A model generated the notes under the pieces. It ran no database searches. It saw only the letters and a list, made by a program, of their open reading frames with translations, and was not told the DNA's origin. This document shows positions 1 through 11,994 of a stretch of DNA of 34,391 nucleotides, one piece after another; position 1 is the stretch's first letter, and each line of letters starts with the position of its first letter. A program made the position numbers and the translations under genes. Source of the DNA: Botryococcus braunii (taxonomy: Eukaryota; Chlorophyta; Trebouxiophyceae). The DNA lies in contig KV908557.1 of assembly GCA_002005505.1 (NCBI GenBank), positions 40,001 to 74,391 of the forward strand. The letters run 5' to 3'.

Positions 1-63
<63 letters not shown>

Positions 64-105
64 GGGGGGGAGGGAGAGGGGGGGAAAGACAGAGGGGGGG
101 ATCTA
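1..105. repeat. (GA)n microsatellite and G-rich purine tail
   Basis: Positions 1-60 are an uninterrupted GA dinucleotide run that enters from outside the window. Positions 61-105 continue as almost only purines (G runs with scattered A). The true length is unknown because the repeat is cut by the window edge. Confidence 0.97.
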
Positions 106-1431
106 AACTGCCAAAGACAGACCGTAAATTTAAGGAGCATACCATGAAGAAGACTACAAAGCAGCATAACCAGAGAGCTACACCATAGCCATACCTAGAA
201 CCGTACCATAGCCACACCATATCAGCATACCATAAACCATATCACAAACCATTCACGGAGTCAACGCCTCACCCAAACCTTGCTAAGGAGAGTCCACATG
301 CCAGGCTACGGGTAAAGTAACATCATGGCCAATCACCAAAAATGATGCGACACTCCCGCCAGGTAGACATGGAAGCACGGGCTGTTGAACTCTCCCAGCA
401 TGGACTTGCAATAGGCTCAGTGCCGAAACCATGGGATCACCCCTGGACCTTTCCCAGTAAACAACACCGAGTACCAAGCTGAAACTGAAGACAGACAAAC
501 ACCACGCACCTGGGCACCGCGACACCTGCCCACAGAAACCCGGGAAATCCTAATGTGACTAAAACACAAGGCAAGGCATGGCCGCCATACATAACACATT
601 GATTACTGTTAGCCTTCATTTGTCAGCACCAGTCATTGCATCTGCACAAAGACGAAACGAAAGACGAAATAAAGTTCTGCAGCCCACTGGTGGAGGGCAG
701 TGCTGTCGAAGCAAATCACTCACGGTCCCACTGCAAATTCCACGAATGGGCTAGCACTACCTGGCTGTGCGAGGCAGCATCCCACCTTTTACAAAAACAC
801 GATCCTCAAGGCCTGTCGCAAATGGCGAGTCGCCATGTCGTCCATGACCGGCGTAACCCTGAAAACCTGGGGGCGACTGCTACTATCGGCTAATGTCTCA
901 TGCAGCGGCATCTAACAAGGGGTAACTACCCTTGCAAAACAATGCATTAATCCCGTCACTTGGCCCCACTCCCACCCTAAAGGTACAAACATTCTGCCTC
1001 CCTCAACTGCCCTCTAGCCGCTCCAGAGGCATTTCAGTCAAGCTGCGACTACAAGGACGGCCATTTGGACAACGTACATGTCAAAGAGAGTGTTTACTTT
1101 TTGAAAGCACTCACTAAGAACGTACTTGCTCTACATGTGACAATCGTTATTGACCTCATTCCCGCACAAAATTCCCCTGCACATTGCAAATGAGTCCTTC
1201 AATTGCCTGCCCCTTGATATCGCCTTGGCAAACACCTGCGGACTGTTAAATTACTTATAATGGATCTCTCACCCAGCCTTCTGGCCTTGTCCTTTCTCTT
1301 CCCTCCCCGGGCCCCACAATGCCATCTCGTGTCTCAAGCGATAGCTATCGCCCCGACCCACACAGACCGCTTGCAGCCCAAGGTTTTCCTGTGCGCCCCA
1401 CTGTAAAAACATTGTTGCAGTCCATGCTCCA
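106..1431. other. No recognised gene
   Basis: Positions about 165-255 hold degenerate ACCATA / ACCATAGCC copies, a short decayed tandem repeat. The rest has only short overlapping reading frames on both strands, with no conserved motif. A 47-codon plus-strand frame starts at an ATG near 1319; it is too short to support on its own. Confidence 0.5.
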
Positions 1432-1701
1432 TCAAGGAGGAGACTCGCCGGCCCCAGGTTGAATATGGTCCATCATCATGTGGCCCTCCCCCATCTCATG
1501 GTTCTCCTGGGATCTATTCAAGTAAAGGCTGGCTGGGGAGGTTGGAGTGCCAGGCCTCCCCCCTTTTTCTCCAGAACCACTGGCAGGGGAGGGGTCGCCA
1601 CCTCCGTTGCTGCCCATGTCAAAGGGGGCCAGATCTCCAAAAGTGAAGCTGCAGGGCAGGTCGGCAAGCCCTCCGCCCTCCGCCATGTTTAGATCTGACA
1701 T
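1432..1701 (-). CDS. Possible coding exon, acidic/Gly-Pro-rich N-terminus, unknown protein
   Basis: An 89-codon minus-strand frame begins with a genuine ATG (1701-1699) and ends in a stop at 1432. The peptide starts MSDLNMAEGG, is rich in Gly, Pro, Ser and Met, has acidic patches and lacks the simple repeats that dominate other frames here. It looks like a disordered N-terminal region rather than a catalytic domain. No family was recognised. It could be a complete short protein, or a first exon spliced before the stop; internal GT sites such as GGTGGC exist but none is decisive. The opposite strand also has an open frame, so coding status rests on composition alone. Confidence 0.35.
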   Translation of the reverse strand: MSDLNMAEGGGLADLPCSFTFGDLAPFDMGSNGGGDPSPASGSGEKGGRPGTPTSPASLYLNRSQENHEMGEGHMMMDHIQPGAGESPP

Positions 1702-2236
1702 GCTGAACTTACGAGGGAGTCCTGCTCCCCCATCACCCCATCAACCCCGAATGTGGAACATAAGAGAAACTGTGGAAGGGTCTAACAATCAGGAACTTTG
1801 GGATGTAAGGGTTGTGCTCTTGTCCTGCTGAGGCCACCTAGGCCTGCGTCCAAACAACCCTTACCCGCCACCACACATGCATATTCCATGACAAATGCTT
1901 GCATGGATGCCTCCATGCGCACGTTCGTACCGCTAGATCTGCACTTCAGCAGACTAGATTGATCACAACTTCATGAACATGTTAGGCAGTGGTTTACGAC
2001 TGTCAAAGCAGCTGTTAAGTTAGCAGTGACCTTTTCAACAACCCAGCACCAGAACAACGAAGTGAGCGTTGCGACAAAGTGGGTGGCGTCGACTCCTGGC
2101 ACCTGGAGCATGGAAAAAAAGTGGGGTATGTAGGTGCCTGTCCAACGTGTACCGGGATAAACACCATACGATTGTGGCGAATGGGAAATAATGTGGGTGC
2201 CATCCCAGAGGTACTCGGGACAAACACCTCATGTAC
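1702..2236. other. No recognised gene
   Basis: Mixed-composition sequence upstream of the possible exon at 1432-1701. A short hairpin (GCATGGA / TCCATGC) lies near 1902-1919. Reading frames entering from 2.0-2.8 kb are not supported as genes because they run through repeat modules. Confidence 0.4.
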
Positions 2237-2320
2237 GAAAAAATTCAGCGCCAGATGCCCGCGTCCCGTATTCCAGCCTGCATCCACATGCCTCCCCCCA
2301 CCCCCACCCCCAACCCCCCC
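2237..2320 (+). repeat. Dispersed repeat, copy 1
   Basis: The module begins A-rich, then ATTCAGCGCC, a CCCGTA-containing stretch, and CCTGCATCCACATG, followed by a C-rich tail. Related modules occur at 2494-2547 and 7850-7930. Just upstream, about 2120-2235, the pattern 'GGTGCC ... TACxxGGGAxAAACACC' occurs twice, so the unit is probably longer than the core. This looks like a decayed interspersed or satellite family, class unknown. Confidence 0.6.
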
Positions 2321-2493
2321 CCCCCAATACATGGCCAACTTGGTGTTCCAAAGAGTAAGCGAGTTGTAATTGTGTGAGTAGTATGCTGCCACCGGGGATC
2401 GTATGTGCAGAAGGGGTAGAGTCCAGCCTTCCATGAAAAAAGTGTGGGTGCTGATATATCCCAGGGGTATGTTGACAAACAGCACAAAGTTGG

Positions 2494-2547
2494 AAAAATT
2501 CAGCGCCGTACGCCGAGTCCCGTACGCCAACCTGCATCCACATGTCC
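2494..2547 (+). repeat. Dispersed repeat, copy 2
   Basis: Same core as the copy at 2237: AAAAATTCAGCGCC, GTCCCGTACGCC, CCTGCATCCACATG. It lacks the C-rich tail. It is also preceded by a GGTGCTGATATATCCC...ACAAACAGCAC module resembling the one upstream of copy 1. Confidence 0.6.
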
Positions 2548-3030
2548 AAAATGAATGCAAGAAGCGGGACGTACCTTCCACAGCATCAGTATCTCCAGGG
2601 TACAAGGGATTATGCAATGGGCTGTTGAAGCCAGCACCAAAGCTGAAGTCACTATGAGTCCGATGTATACCGCCCTGCATATGCACCCCAACATTGGCGG
2701 CTCGTATGGACACACCATTGCCACTGAACATTGTTATCTCTACCTCTCTTCCTGCGCCCTCCCTGCCTCCTTCCCTGGGGGGCCCCATTTTGGAGGCATT
2801 TTCTCCCTGTTTGCAGGGAGGCACTGTGTTGTATGCTCATATGTGATACATGTTCATTGAACTGTGTCTTCACAGAGGTGTGGAGGAATTTTTCAGTTTG
2901 CAAACTACACAGACAGCTTCATTTTCATTCTTGACTCGCATGCTGGACCAGCGTCTGCCAGTACGGGCACTCCTCTGGACACAATACCCACAGGGAACAG
3001 CCATACTATTAACTGCTCCATGCGTCCCCC
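2548..3030. other. No recognised gene
   Basis: Mixed sequence between the dispersed repeat and the C-rich start of the next microsatellite. Frames on both strands are short or run into the repeats. Nothing conserved seen. Confidence 0.4.
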
Positions 3031-3219
<189 letters not shown>

Positions 3220-3411
3220 CCTTCATCCCCCCTCTCTGTTTGTCTCTATCTCTCTCCCCCCCTGCCCTCCCCCTCTCGCTTTAGCTATCACACTCACCCT
3301 CTCTTCTCGATCCCCACCTTAAACATACGTGTGCATGCCCATGCAATGCCTGTGCAAGCCCCCTGTAAAAGCCACACCTACGCCAGTGCCCCAGCCGCCC
3401 CGACACAACCC

Positions 3412-3413
<2 letters not shown>

Positions 3414-3503
<90 letters not shown>

Positions 3504-3514
3504 GCGCGCGCGCG
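3414..3514. repeat. (AC)n microsatellite ending in (CG)n
   Basis: About 43 AC units with one imperfection near 3472, ending in a short alternating CG block (3501-3514). Alternating purine-pyrimidine AC followed by CG is the classic sequence type for Z-DNA. Confidence 0.95.
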
Positions 3515-3594
3515 GAGGCATCGGGTGTACATCAGATGAAACATCAGGGTATCTGCTCTATGGGGTTTTCCAACATAACGCCCAAGAAATGTCT

Positions 3595-3700
3595 TCCGCC
3601 CGACCCAAAAAATGTATAAAACCCCGGCGTATTGCCCCGGAACTCCCCTGACATGTACAGAAAACCCCAGCGAATTGCCCTGGAATACACCCCACAAAGC
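3595..3700. repeat. Short tandem duplication, about 45-50 bp unit
   Basis: Two diverged copies share the core AAACCCC-GCG-ATTGCCC-GGAA (about 3618-3642 and 3663-3686). Part of a third may lie just upstream around 3555-3600. No coding potential recognised. Confidence 0.5.
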
Positions 3701-4381
3701 TCGTGAAAACTGCCTGCTACGGCCAGTCAACTGTAATTTGCCTTGCGCAGGCGCTTACACTGCGGATGTTTGAATATATGAGTTCCTGATAGTGTATCAT
3801 GTACTTACTGTTTGTTCTGCTGGGCTACGGTTTTAGCAGTACTTTTGCGGTTTGGGCTTGTCACGCCAAAAGCATTAAAACCTCCTGGTGTGTCGTTTCT
3901 CTGCACTGAAAAGTAACAAGAACTTACCAGGATTGTAATGTTTGCCACAAAAAATATTTAAAACCTAGCAGAATTGTAAAATTTCACGTGGGAAGATTTG
4001 TAACCACAAAATCAATGGAGCCGACAGGGTATATCAACTGTTAAGGATGAGAAAAAAGGCCATCGATGCTCTTTGGGTCCCATACAGCATACTCTGGGCA
4101 GCACTGAGAAAATAATGAAAAATGAACCCCTTGCTTGGTCCCTTATTTTTTAGCCTAAAAACATTAAAAGTGCTGAGAGAGAGGAGATATAACACCCTTG
4201 GCTGGTCCGTGGGTTTTCTTACTCTTGGTGAAGATTAAGCCTTCGGTTGGGATATGGGGTCCATACAGCATACTGTGTAACAATACATGAGCTGCGAGAA
4301 GCTCCAAAATTGACAAACTGGCGGTTGCAAACAAGTGGTGGCAACTCTTTTAAAGGCATTCATTGGCCTGCGGCTGTCATC
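3701..4381. other. No recognised gene; 3' flank of the TIGR01589 gene
   Basis: AT-richer sequence downstream of the minus-strand gene ending at 4382. The phrase CCATACAGCATACT occurs twice (near 4080 and 4261), a small diverged duplication. The 3' UTR and polyadenylation signal probably lie here but cannot be placed. Confidence 0.4.
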
Positions 4382-4512
4382 TCAGGAGGCGCCCAAGCAT
4401 TTAGTGGCCTCATTGCATACCGCATCAGGATCAACAGGAAGGGGAAAATCGCCAAGCGGGCCGAGCTGCCCCAAGCCAGTACTGTTGGCAGGTGCTGCTG
4501 CAGCTGCTCCTT
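4382..4512 (-). CDS. TIGR01589 gene, predicted terminal exon 3
   Basis: The acceptor TCTGGGGCAG ends at 4513. Its phase matches exon 2 (G + AA gives Glu) and opens an Ala-rich frame that stops at 4384-4382. A stronger-looking acceptor upstream (pyrimidine-rich, AGCAG near 4540) gives an immediate stop in the required phase, so it was not chosen. A different, unseen last exon remains possible. Confidence 0.55.
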
Positions 4513-4756
4513 CTGCCCCAGAACCATTCACAACATAACTGCTTTTCTCAAAAGAGAAAAAGAAGTCATATGCATTTCGTCCGTTCCTCTTGCCGTACTT
4601 CCTAAGTTCCCCCACCCCTCTTTGACCCCCCCAGGCCCCTCGCTTCTGTCCTTGTAGTCCTCCTTCACTGCCTCCCTATCTTTCCTTCACTACATACCTC
4701 CCTTGCCCTACCTCCTCCTCCCTCAACCCACGCCCCTGTCTCGCATGCACGCACAA

Positions 4757-4830
<74 letters not shown>

Positions 4831-6037
4831 CCCCACACCCCCCCCCCCACACTCACACACAGAGGAGTGAGAAGACGAAGGGACACGAGCGTGCGGGGTG
4901 GCAGGAAAGTAGCTCTCTGGTCGGGTGACCTTGATGACTGTATGTCAAGGTGTACGAGAAGCTAACTCATCCAGATGAGGAGGCACCTAGCCTGCTGTAA
5001 GATTAGCCATAACGCAAAAAGGTGTTTACACCACTTGGTTTTACAGTAAGTATTTCTTTCAATACAAGTGGCGCATGTGTTATAAGGTGAATGAAGGAAA
5101 GAAGGGACAGGGCGAGGGAAGTTACCCGGGGGAAATGTAGTTGAATGCTGCGCTGCTGGAGGATAGAAAGGGGCCGTGGACTGACGCGGACTTGTTAAGA
5201 CCATACCAGGTCCTGCACCGCCACCTCAGCAAACTCTGTTCAGACACCTCAGTACCCTTTTGAGCACTCTCAACCCCATGCTGGCCAGAAAAGTGTCTGA
5301 ACCATTCCTCCCCCCGCATTTTCCCCCCGTCCCCATCCTTGTGTTCATTCCCTTCCCTCCTCTCTCACTTCTTCCCAATCTCTCTATCTCCCCACATCTC
5401 AATTTCTCTCTCCATAGTTCAGTTCCCTTAATCTTTCCAAAAGCCCCTCGTGTGTGTTTGGGCGAGTGGGCAGGGGAGTTGCAATTCGTGTGTGAAAATG
5501 CACAATCATCAGTATTTCCACTGTTGATGTGAAAGCCAAAAAGGTCTCACCATAATGGTGAAGCATTTTGTGCTGCTGCTGAAGCAGGTGGTTGAAGAGA
5601 ACTATCTGGTCTTTGAACTTCAGACGTGTGTAGTACGCCTTGAAAAATTCTTTGTTCTGTTCTTCCAGTTTTTGCCAAACCAGCCCAGTGAAGGCTGTTT
5701 CGACATTTGCTTGTTGCTGTGTCCCCACCCAAAGAGACTCAATGCAATACCATGACAAAAAGTCTCTTGCAGACGGCTTGTAAGAAAGTTTTCCTCCTGA
5801 CATGTTCCGAGGTGTGGCAACAGATAGAAGTCCACATGTAGGAAAAACACCACTCAAATCTTGGACAAACGCATCCAAGCCAAAAACATGGAACGGTCTT
5901 GTTCAATGAGTCTGTGGCTTTGGCAAAACCATCCACTGCCACATACAGCAAGCCCCTCAAAAAAGTACTCTGTAGTACTCATTAAACTGTTTTCTGGGGC
6001 AGTGCATGCCCACAACTGCTACAAATGCATTCTGCCA

Positions 6038-6126
<89 letters not shown>

Positions 6127-6782
6127 AAATCACATTCCAGCAGCTTTGGTCATACACAGACATTCATCACCCCATTAAAGTTCAACTGCAACCAGACTTA
6201 TTTCAACAATATTGAGATGAATTTGGCTGTATCACTGGCATTGTGAGGTGGCAAGACCAATCTCACCATAGTTTTGAAAGTGCGATGTAAGCTGCTGCCC
6301 AGGACACGGTAAGAGAACTTGTCATGCACTTCAAAAAATGGGGCTTGCTCAGGAGCCAAAGGAGGAGCCCTGGTTGGTTGATAGGGAGCAGAGCACTTTC
6401 AGTGACATGGTTCTGAAAGTCTGGGTCGTACACTGAGCTCGTGGAGAACTTCATTTTTGCTGAGATACATTTGTAGACACCTTTCAATGAGGCTTTGAAC
6501 AATATTGACGTCACGTGTCGTCACGCGTCGATCTTCCGTATTTTCATCTACATATGCAGGCCCAGCTTCGTCATTGGCCCCTTCTTCTGCTGGAGGCTCG
6601 CCTTGTTCGACAGGTCCAGGCCCTGGCTCGGCTGTCGCCTGACCTTGGGGTTCCAAATCAGGTTCTGCTGTTACGGTCTCCACGCTTGGACACTGATTTT
6701 GCGGACCTGCTGGCGACGGGACATTGTTACACCCGTCACCTTGTCCGGTAGGGCGGGCGCTATCTTGAGGAGCTGTGGACAT
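4382..6782 (-). CDS. Three-exon gene for a plant-specific TIGR01589 (PF09713) domain protein
   Basis: Joining 6782-6432, 5716-5551 and 4512-4382 gives one frame of 648 nt (215 aa plus stop) with GT/AG borders at each junction. Residues about 1-90 are disordered, rich in Pro, Glu, Gly and Gln. Residues about 96-160 form the TIGR01589 / PF09713 domain: VQSLIERCLQMYLSKNEV (exon 1), then TGLVWQKLEEQNKEFFKAYY and IVLFNHLLQQQ (exon 2). The tail (exon 3) is Ala/Gly/Pro-rich and ends CLGAS. The domain is known as plant-specific with no biochemical function; the helices suggest protein-protein contact, which is inference. The frame at exon 2 runs on past the chosen donor to 5399, but that extension does not resemble the family. 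Exon 3 is the least certain part. Confidence 0.8.
4759..4828. repeat. (AC)35 microsatellite in intron 2 of the TIGR01589 gene
   Basis: Pure AC run, followed by C-runs to about 4850. On the transcribed (minus) sense it is (GT)n. It lies within the predicted intron 4513-5550. Confidence 0.95.
5551..5716 (-). CDS. TIGR01589 gene, exon 2
   Basis: The acceptor is GGGGACACAG ending at 5717, followed by CAA CAA GCA in phase 0. The donor is ATG|GTGAGA with GT at 5550-5549, leaving one nucleotide of phase. The exon carries the most conserved part of the domain (LVWQKLEEQN, FFKAYY, LFNHLLQQQ). Confidence 0.8.
6042..6122. repeat. (GT)40 microsatellite in intron 1 of the TIGR01589 gene
   Basis: Pure GT run, so (AC)n in the sense of the minus-strand gene. 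It lies within the predicted intron 5717-6431. Confidence 0.95.
6432..6782 (-). CDS. TIGR01589 gene, exon 1
   Basis: The ATG at 6782-6780 opens 117 codons ending in HELS. The donor is GTACGA starting at 6431, phase 0. This choice makes the domain continue as HELS-QQANVET, matching the family pattern in which the first helix is followed by a Q/A-containing linker. The alternative GT at 6433 would break the phase. Confidence 0.8.
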
Positions 6783-8247
6783 GATCCTGCTGGCCCACGA
6801 GTAAACCTCCAGATAATCCCAAAGAGTTCAAATGCTATTCTTAATCAGAAACAAACCAAAATACATCACGGGCAGTGATTCAGCAAAATAACCTGAACAA
6901 GATGCATTCCTGTAAGACCCAAACCCACCCTAGAGGCCTGGCGATACTTATTTACGTAGCCTTGAGATGAAATCCGACGACTGCTCTGTGCACTGCCAAA
7001 AAAAATGCGGTGCTTCCTGACGCGGCCAAAGTGTGCTTCAGCCTACATAGTTTGTCCGGCAATAAAAACTGGGTCTAGGCAGACACCACAATCCAATGAG
7101 AAGAAACAAAATGACAGTACGACCCTTGGGATTTGGACAATATTTGATCCTGATTGCCAGTTCATGTCAAGACGCGCCCTTGTTAGAAAAGAGATGTGAT
7201 AAGGTATCTGTGCAGGGCGTTGCTGCCGTGCGGTACGGCACCCTGGCAAGTTGGTACTGCTAGATGGACCGTGAGGATCGGCCAATCTCGCTTCTTGGGC
7301 GACCTGGCCAAAGGCCAGTGCGCCTCTCACTGTTGTCAGGATCAGCCCTACTTACAAAAAGGTCAAAGTGTGCACGACCCGACACACGCGAAGACGAGAT
7401 TATGTAAGCACCACCAGTACTCCCCGTGGCCCCCATACATACACGAAGTTCCTTGGCCTCCACCCAGCATAACCAAAGCCCTTGAAGAAAAGCACAGACA
7501 GACCAATGTGCATACAATTAGTTCCTGGTTTGTGGTGGGCAACCCCGTCATCCGGATGGATCCATAGCATCCCCAGCAACCTGTGGATGTACACGGAAAC
7601 AGGGACGTGGTATAGAAGTGAAGGTGGTGTTCCCAAACAGGGGAATGCTTACACTAGGATATTAGTGAGGGTAAAGGGCTGTAAAGGGCTGATCCTTACC
7701 GGAAGTGTGGGTACCTACCCCAACCTGAGGGGAATCTAGGGGTACCGGTGCTGTAAAGGGCTGATCCTTACCAGAGGAAAAGGAACATGGGGGCGAGAGC
7801 CTTAAAACATTCCCATTACCAACGATCCCGCAATTTAATCTATTCGTAGGAATAATTCAGTGCCCTACGACCGACTCCCGTAATCCAATCTGCATTAACA
7901 TGCCCCCCCCCTCCCCACCCACCCCCCATCCAACGATCCCCCACCCCAACCCCGTGTCAACCCTGGCTGTTGTAACTTACATCTAGTATGTCTTAACTAC
8001 GGCATCTTGGGCCTGCTGGGGCTGACGGGATTACTCTGCCATACTGTTGAGTTCTGAACATTATTATTGAATGCCTTGTGCTTTAAGTGATCTTCATGTG
8101 TGCACTATTAGGATATGGGTCCATTGAGAACATAAGGTACCTTGAGACACGGCAGATTCTGGACGTTTTCGAACATAAGGTACAATCCTATCTAGATCAC
8201 ACGTTTGTCGGATGAACTCTTAAGGCTGCCCCACCGGAGTGAATACC
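6783..8247. other. No recognised gene; promoter side of the TIGR01589 gene
   Basis: Contains the 5' flank of the minus-strand gene. At 7671-7770 the phrase GTAAAGGGCTGATCCTTACC occurs twice with a partial third copy. Copy 3 of the dispersed repeat is at 7850-7930. GAACATAAGGTAC occurs twice near 8128 and 8169. Overlapping frames at 7043-7567 on both strands show no recognisable family. Confidence 0.4.
7850..7930 (+). repeat. Dispersed repeat, copy 3
   Basis: Diverged version of the core at 2237 and 2494: AATAATTCAGTGCC, CTCCCGTAATCC, TCTGCATTAACATG, then a C-rich tail like that of copy 1. Same strand as the other copies. Confidence 0.55.
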
Positions 8248-8382
8248 AACTGGTTGTGAAAGATGCTGGGCATCACCAGATGCTAGTCTTGTCCGACAGT
8301 TGTGTGTGGCACTCAGCAGACAGTCGTACGGACTGTAGCTGGAGTAACTTCGTCTATTGACGACCTGTCTGCTTTGTACAGG
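8248..8382 (+). repeat. 135-bp perfect direct repeat, copy 1
   Basis: Identical over 135 bp to 8576-8710. It begins AACTGGTTGTG and ends TTTGTACAGG. In this copy the right flank continues TACGG, making a CAG|GTACGG splice-donor-like junction at the repeat edge. One frame stays open for 35 codons inside the repeat, but no protein family was recognised. Confidence 0.95.
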
Positions 8383-8575
8383 TACGGTGCGGCAGTGTGT
8401 GTTGTATCATTGTTGCTATTGTGAGAGTGAACAAGCTTAGTGTACCCTGTAGTCACTCAAACAGATAAGGGACAGTGACTTCAGGGAGTATAGGCATGTA
8501 CTTGAACGTAGCCGTCTAGAGCCTTATCTAGTGATTGCTTGATCGGTGCTTGTGTACAAGATAATGATGTAACGG

Positions 8576-8710
8576 AACTGGTTGTGAAAGATGCTGGGCA
8601 TCACCAGATGCTAGTCTTGTCCGACAGTTGTGTGTGGCACTCAGCAGACAGTCGTACGGACTGTAGCTGGAGTAACTTCGTCTATTGACGACCTGTCTGC
8701 TTTGTACAGG
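8576..8710 (+). repeat. 135-bp perfect direct repeat, copy 2
   Basis: Identical to 8248-8382 with start-to-start spacing of 328 bp. Its right flank (GGAAAGCC) differs, so the donor-like GT of copy 1 is absent. Absence of any substitution implies a recent duplication, gene conversion, or an assembly artefact. Confidence 0.95.
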
Positions 8711-9924
<1,214 letters not shown>

Positions 9925-9938
9925 ACTCAGTGTCATGA

Positions 9939-9980
9939 ATCCTGAAGACCATTGATTTGTTAAAAAGGGGTCTTCAGGAT
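9939..9980. repeat. Stem-loop: 12-bp perfect inverted repeat with 18-nt loop
   Basis: ATCCTGAAGACC (9939-9950) is the exact reverse complement of 9969-9980. It lies about 20 bp after the CT microsatellite. No T-run follows and no function is assigned. Confidence 0.85.
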
Positions 9981-11829
9981 GTTTGTAAATGTGTGCATGT
10001 ACAAAGTAGTGTTCCCAATCCATAATAATGGGTTACGGCTGCCTGTATACACGTACGAACATTTCCATAGAACCTCCAGTTCCTCAAATAAAAGTCGGTC
10101 ATGATTTGTTTGTCCGGGGGACTTGCGCTTTGGGGGACTGCTCCGAGTTGTTGTCTGACCTTTTGTGTTAACTTCACTACTCAGATATTGGTGGCGAGTC
10201 TCTCTCGGTCGCCAGGTTTTCACATTTGTGCTTAGTAAGAACCTGTAGTGCGTACCGCATGTCATGGTCTGTTGAATGTTTTATGGGTAGATCGGTACGT
10301 TTTCTGATCACGTAGTAGCTTCAGAAACAGTTGCCTCAAAGTGATATCGTGCAAAATAAACGTTGACTGGCAGTTTGTATAGAGGCCAATGCCTCGGTCT
10401 ACTCAAGTTGGTCGTCTTGAGACTGTTGCACTAGACACACATAAATCGTTTCATGTGTCTCTGGTATGACATGACTGTTGCTTGTCTCTATAACGGCCGT
10501 ACTAAACTGCAATTATGGCTGAAGAGTGCCTGACTTGCAGGTCAGGAGTTTCTAAAGAGGGCACTGGTTTGCTTATACAACCAACACATCACATTGTCAC
10601 TAGACACACACAAATTGACTTTGGCGCCTCTTGTATGCCGCCCCCCCCCCCCCAATCATCTTGCTTTTCCTGAATCATGCAATGTTAAATGACTTATCGC
10701 ACACCTCACCTCATTTTGAGAAGATCGAAGCATATCTTGTCCGTCGACCATGTGTTATACCCCACGCATTGATTTTGTCACGTACTAGGCTTATGCCTGC
10801 GCAGAAACTTATGCATGCATTGCTAGACAGAAACTTTTAACTTTGAAATGTAGAATTATACATGACTTGCGTAGTGCTGCACAAGTTCATTGGCAGTCCT
10901 CACTAAGCTAGTCTCAATTTTGGACACGCAACACAGATTTGGCAAAACATTTTAAATGATCCGCTCTCATTGAACGAACTGCTTGTTCTTCTCGAGGTTC
11001 ATGATTTTAAGGTAAAAGTGGTATGATGGTTCATGATTTCCTAGCGCCCGCCTCTTCTAGGAAGCTCCACGTTCAAGGGGGTTCGTGAGAATACCGTTGT
11101 GAAGTTCGTTTCGTATTCCTTGCTGACCTTGACACGTATCCATAATTGGCACGGCTCGCTTGGTGCTTAATGCATGATGCACCTTGCTAAGCGCGCCACG
11201 TGAGGCATGTGGGGCCAGTTGTCGCTCTGGCAAGCGCGGGGAAGTCGGCTAGGGTTGCTCCTGAGCGCGTAATCTTGGGAGAGGTAGGTCGCAACGTATC
11301 GTTTTGAATCTTTTTGCATTCCGCAGCTTTCGGTACAGTTTTATCTGTTCCCGCGATCTAATACACTCCCACCCACAGGTCTGCCATTGCGCCATCGCAC
11401 AGATCGATTACAAGGACTCGTTTCATCGTCTTGCTCATGTAAGAGTATTGTGGAGGACACCTCTGCTGCTCTGACTTGTGAAAGCCAATCTGATCTGCCG
11501 TGCACTCGCACAAACTTGCCTTGCGAAGGTAGGGCACGGTCTGGCACAAGATTTTATATCTGTATCTGGCTCAATTTTGTATTAGCTGGTGAAAGTTGCA
11601 TACTGGTGTGCATCTCTAATGCCAGGTTTCTGACATAGGACCTGCTCGGGGATGTCCACCCTAACTAACTTAAAGATCGCAATGTTTAAACTTCGGCCTC
11701 TTTCACTTTTAATATGGTAAACTGGGTATGTTTTCTCTCTGAATGAGCACATTCGGGTGTACAGGGTGGTGTATAAGCTGTGCGACCTTGGGGACTTACC
11801 ACAAACAGTTTGGCGCACACCCGTAGCAA
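9981..11829. other. No recognised gene
   Basis: Mixed-composition sequence. The minus-strand frame 10265-9960 (101 codons) is not repeat-derived but has no recognisable motif. A 13-C run lies near 10642. I see no domain, RNA gene or convincing splice pair. Confidence 0.4.
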
Positions 11830-11994
11830 GTGGAAGCTCTGGCAATTCGGATCAGTGGCTCTCCTGGCCTTTCGCAGCGGCACAGCTCAAGTCTCCTCCC
11901 TCCGCCTCGAAGAGCGCTAACTCGGATCACGCTGGAGTTCTCCGAACCGCAGGTGGAGAGGAACAGTCTGGCTGTCCTGAACATAGCTTTTAAA
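11830..11994 (+). CDS. Possible internal exon, unknown protein
   Basis: The frame includes RRALTRITLEFSEPQVERN followed by SLAVLNIAF, unusually protein-like for this region. It ends at a possible donor, AAAA|GTGAAA, at about 11994. It lies on the same strand as, and 0.9 kb upstream of, the membrane-protein exons at 12896-16240, so it could be a 5' exon of that gene. The phase match could not be proven. It could equally be chance. Confidence 0.25.

Noticed and set aside
1319..1462. 47-codon plus-strand ORF starting MPSRVSSDSY
   Set aside because: Short, no motif, and it overlaps the stronger minus-strand candidate 1432-1701.
2015..2824. 269-codon minus-strand frame
   Set aside because: It runs through copies of the dispersed repeat and a poly-G stretch, overlaps other open frames, and shows no domain or conserved motif.
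5399..5550. Continuation of the TIGR01589 exon 2 frame to a stop at 5399
   Set aside because: The family similarity ends just before ATG|GTGAGA, a good donor; the extension is unlike family tails and the spliced alternative stays in frame.
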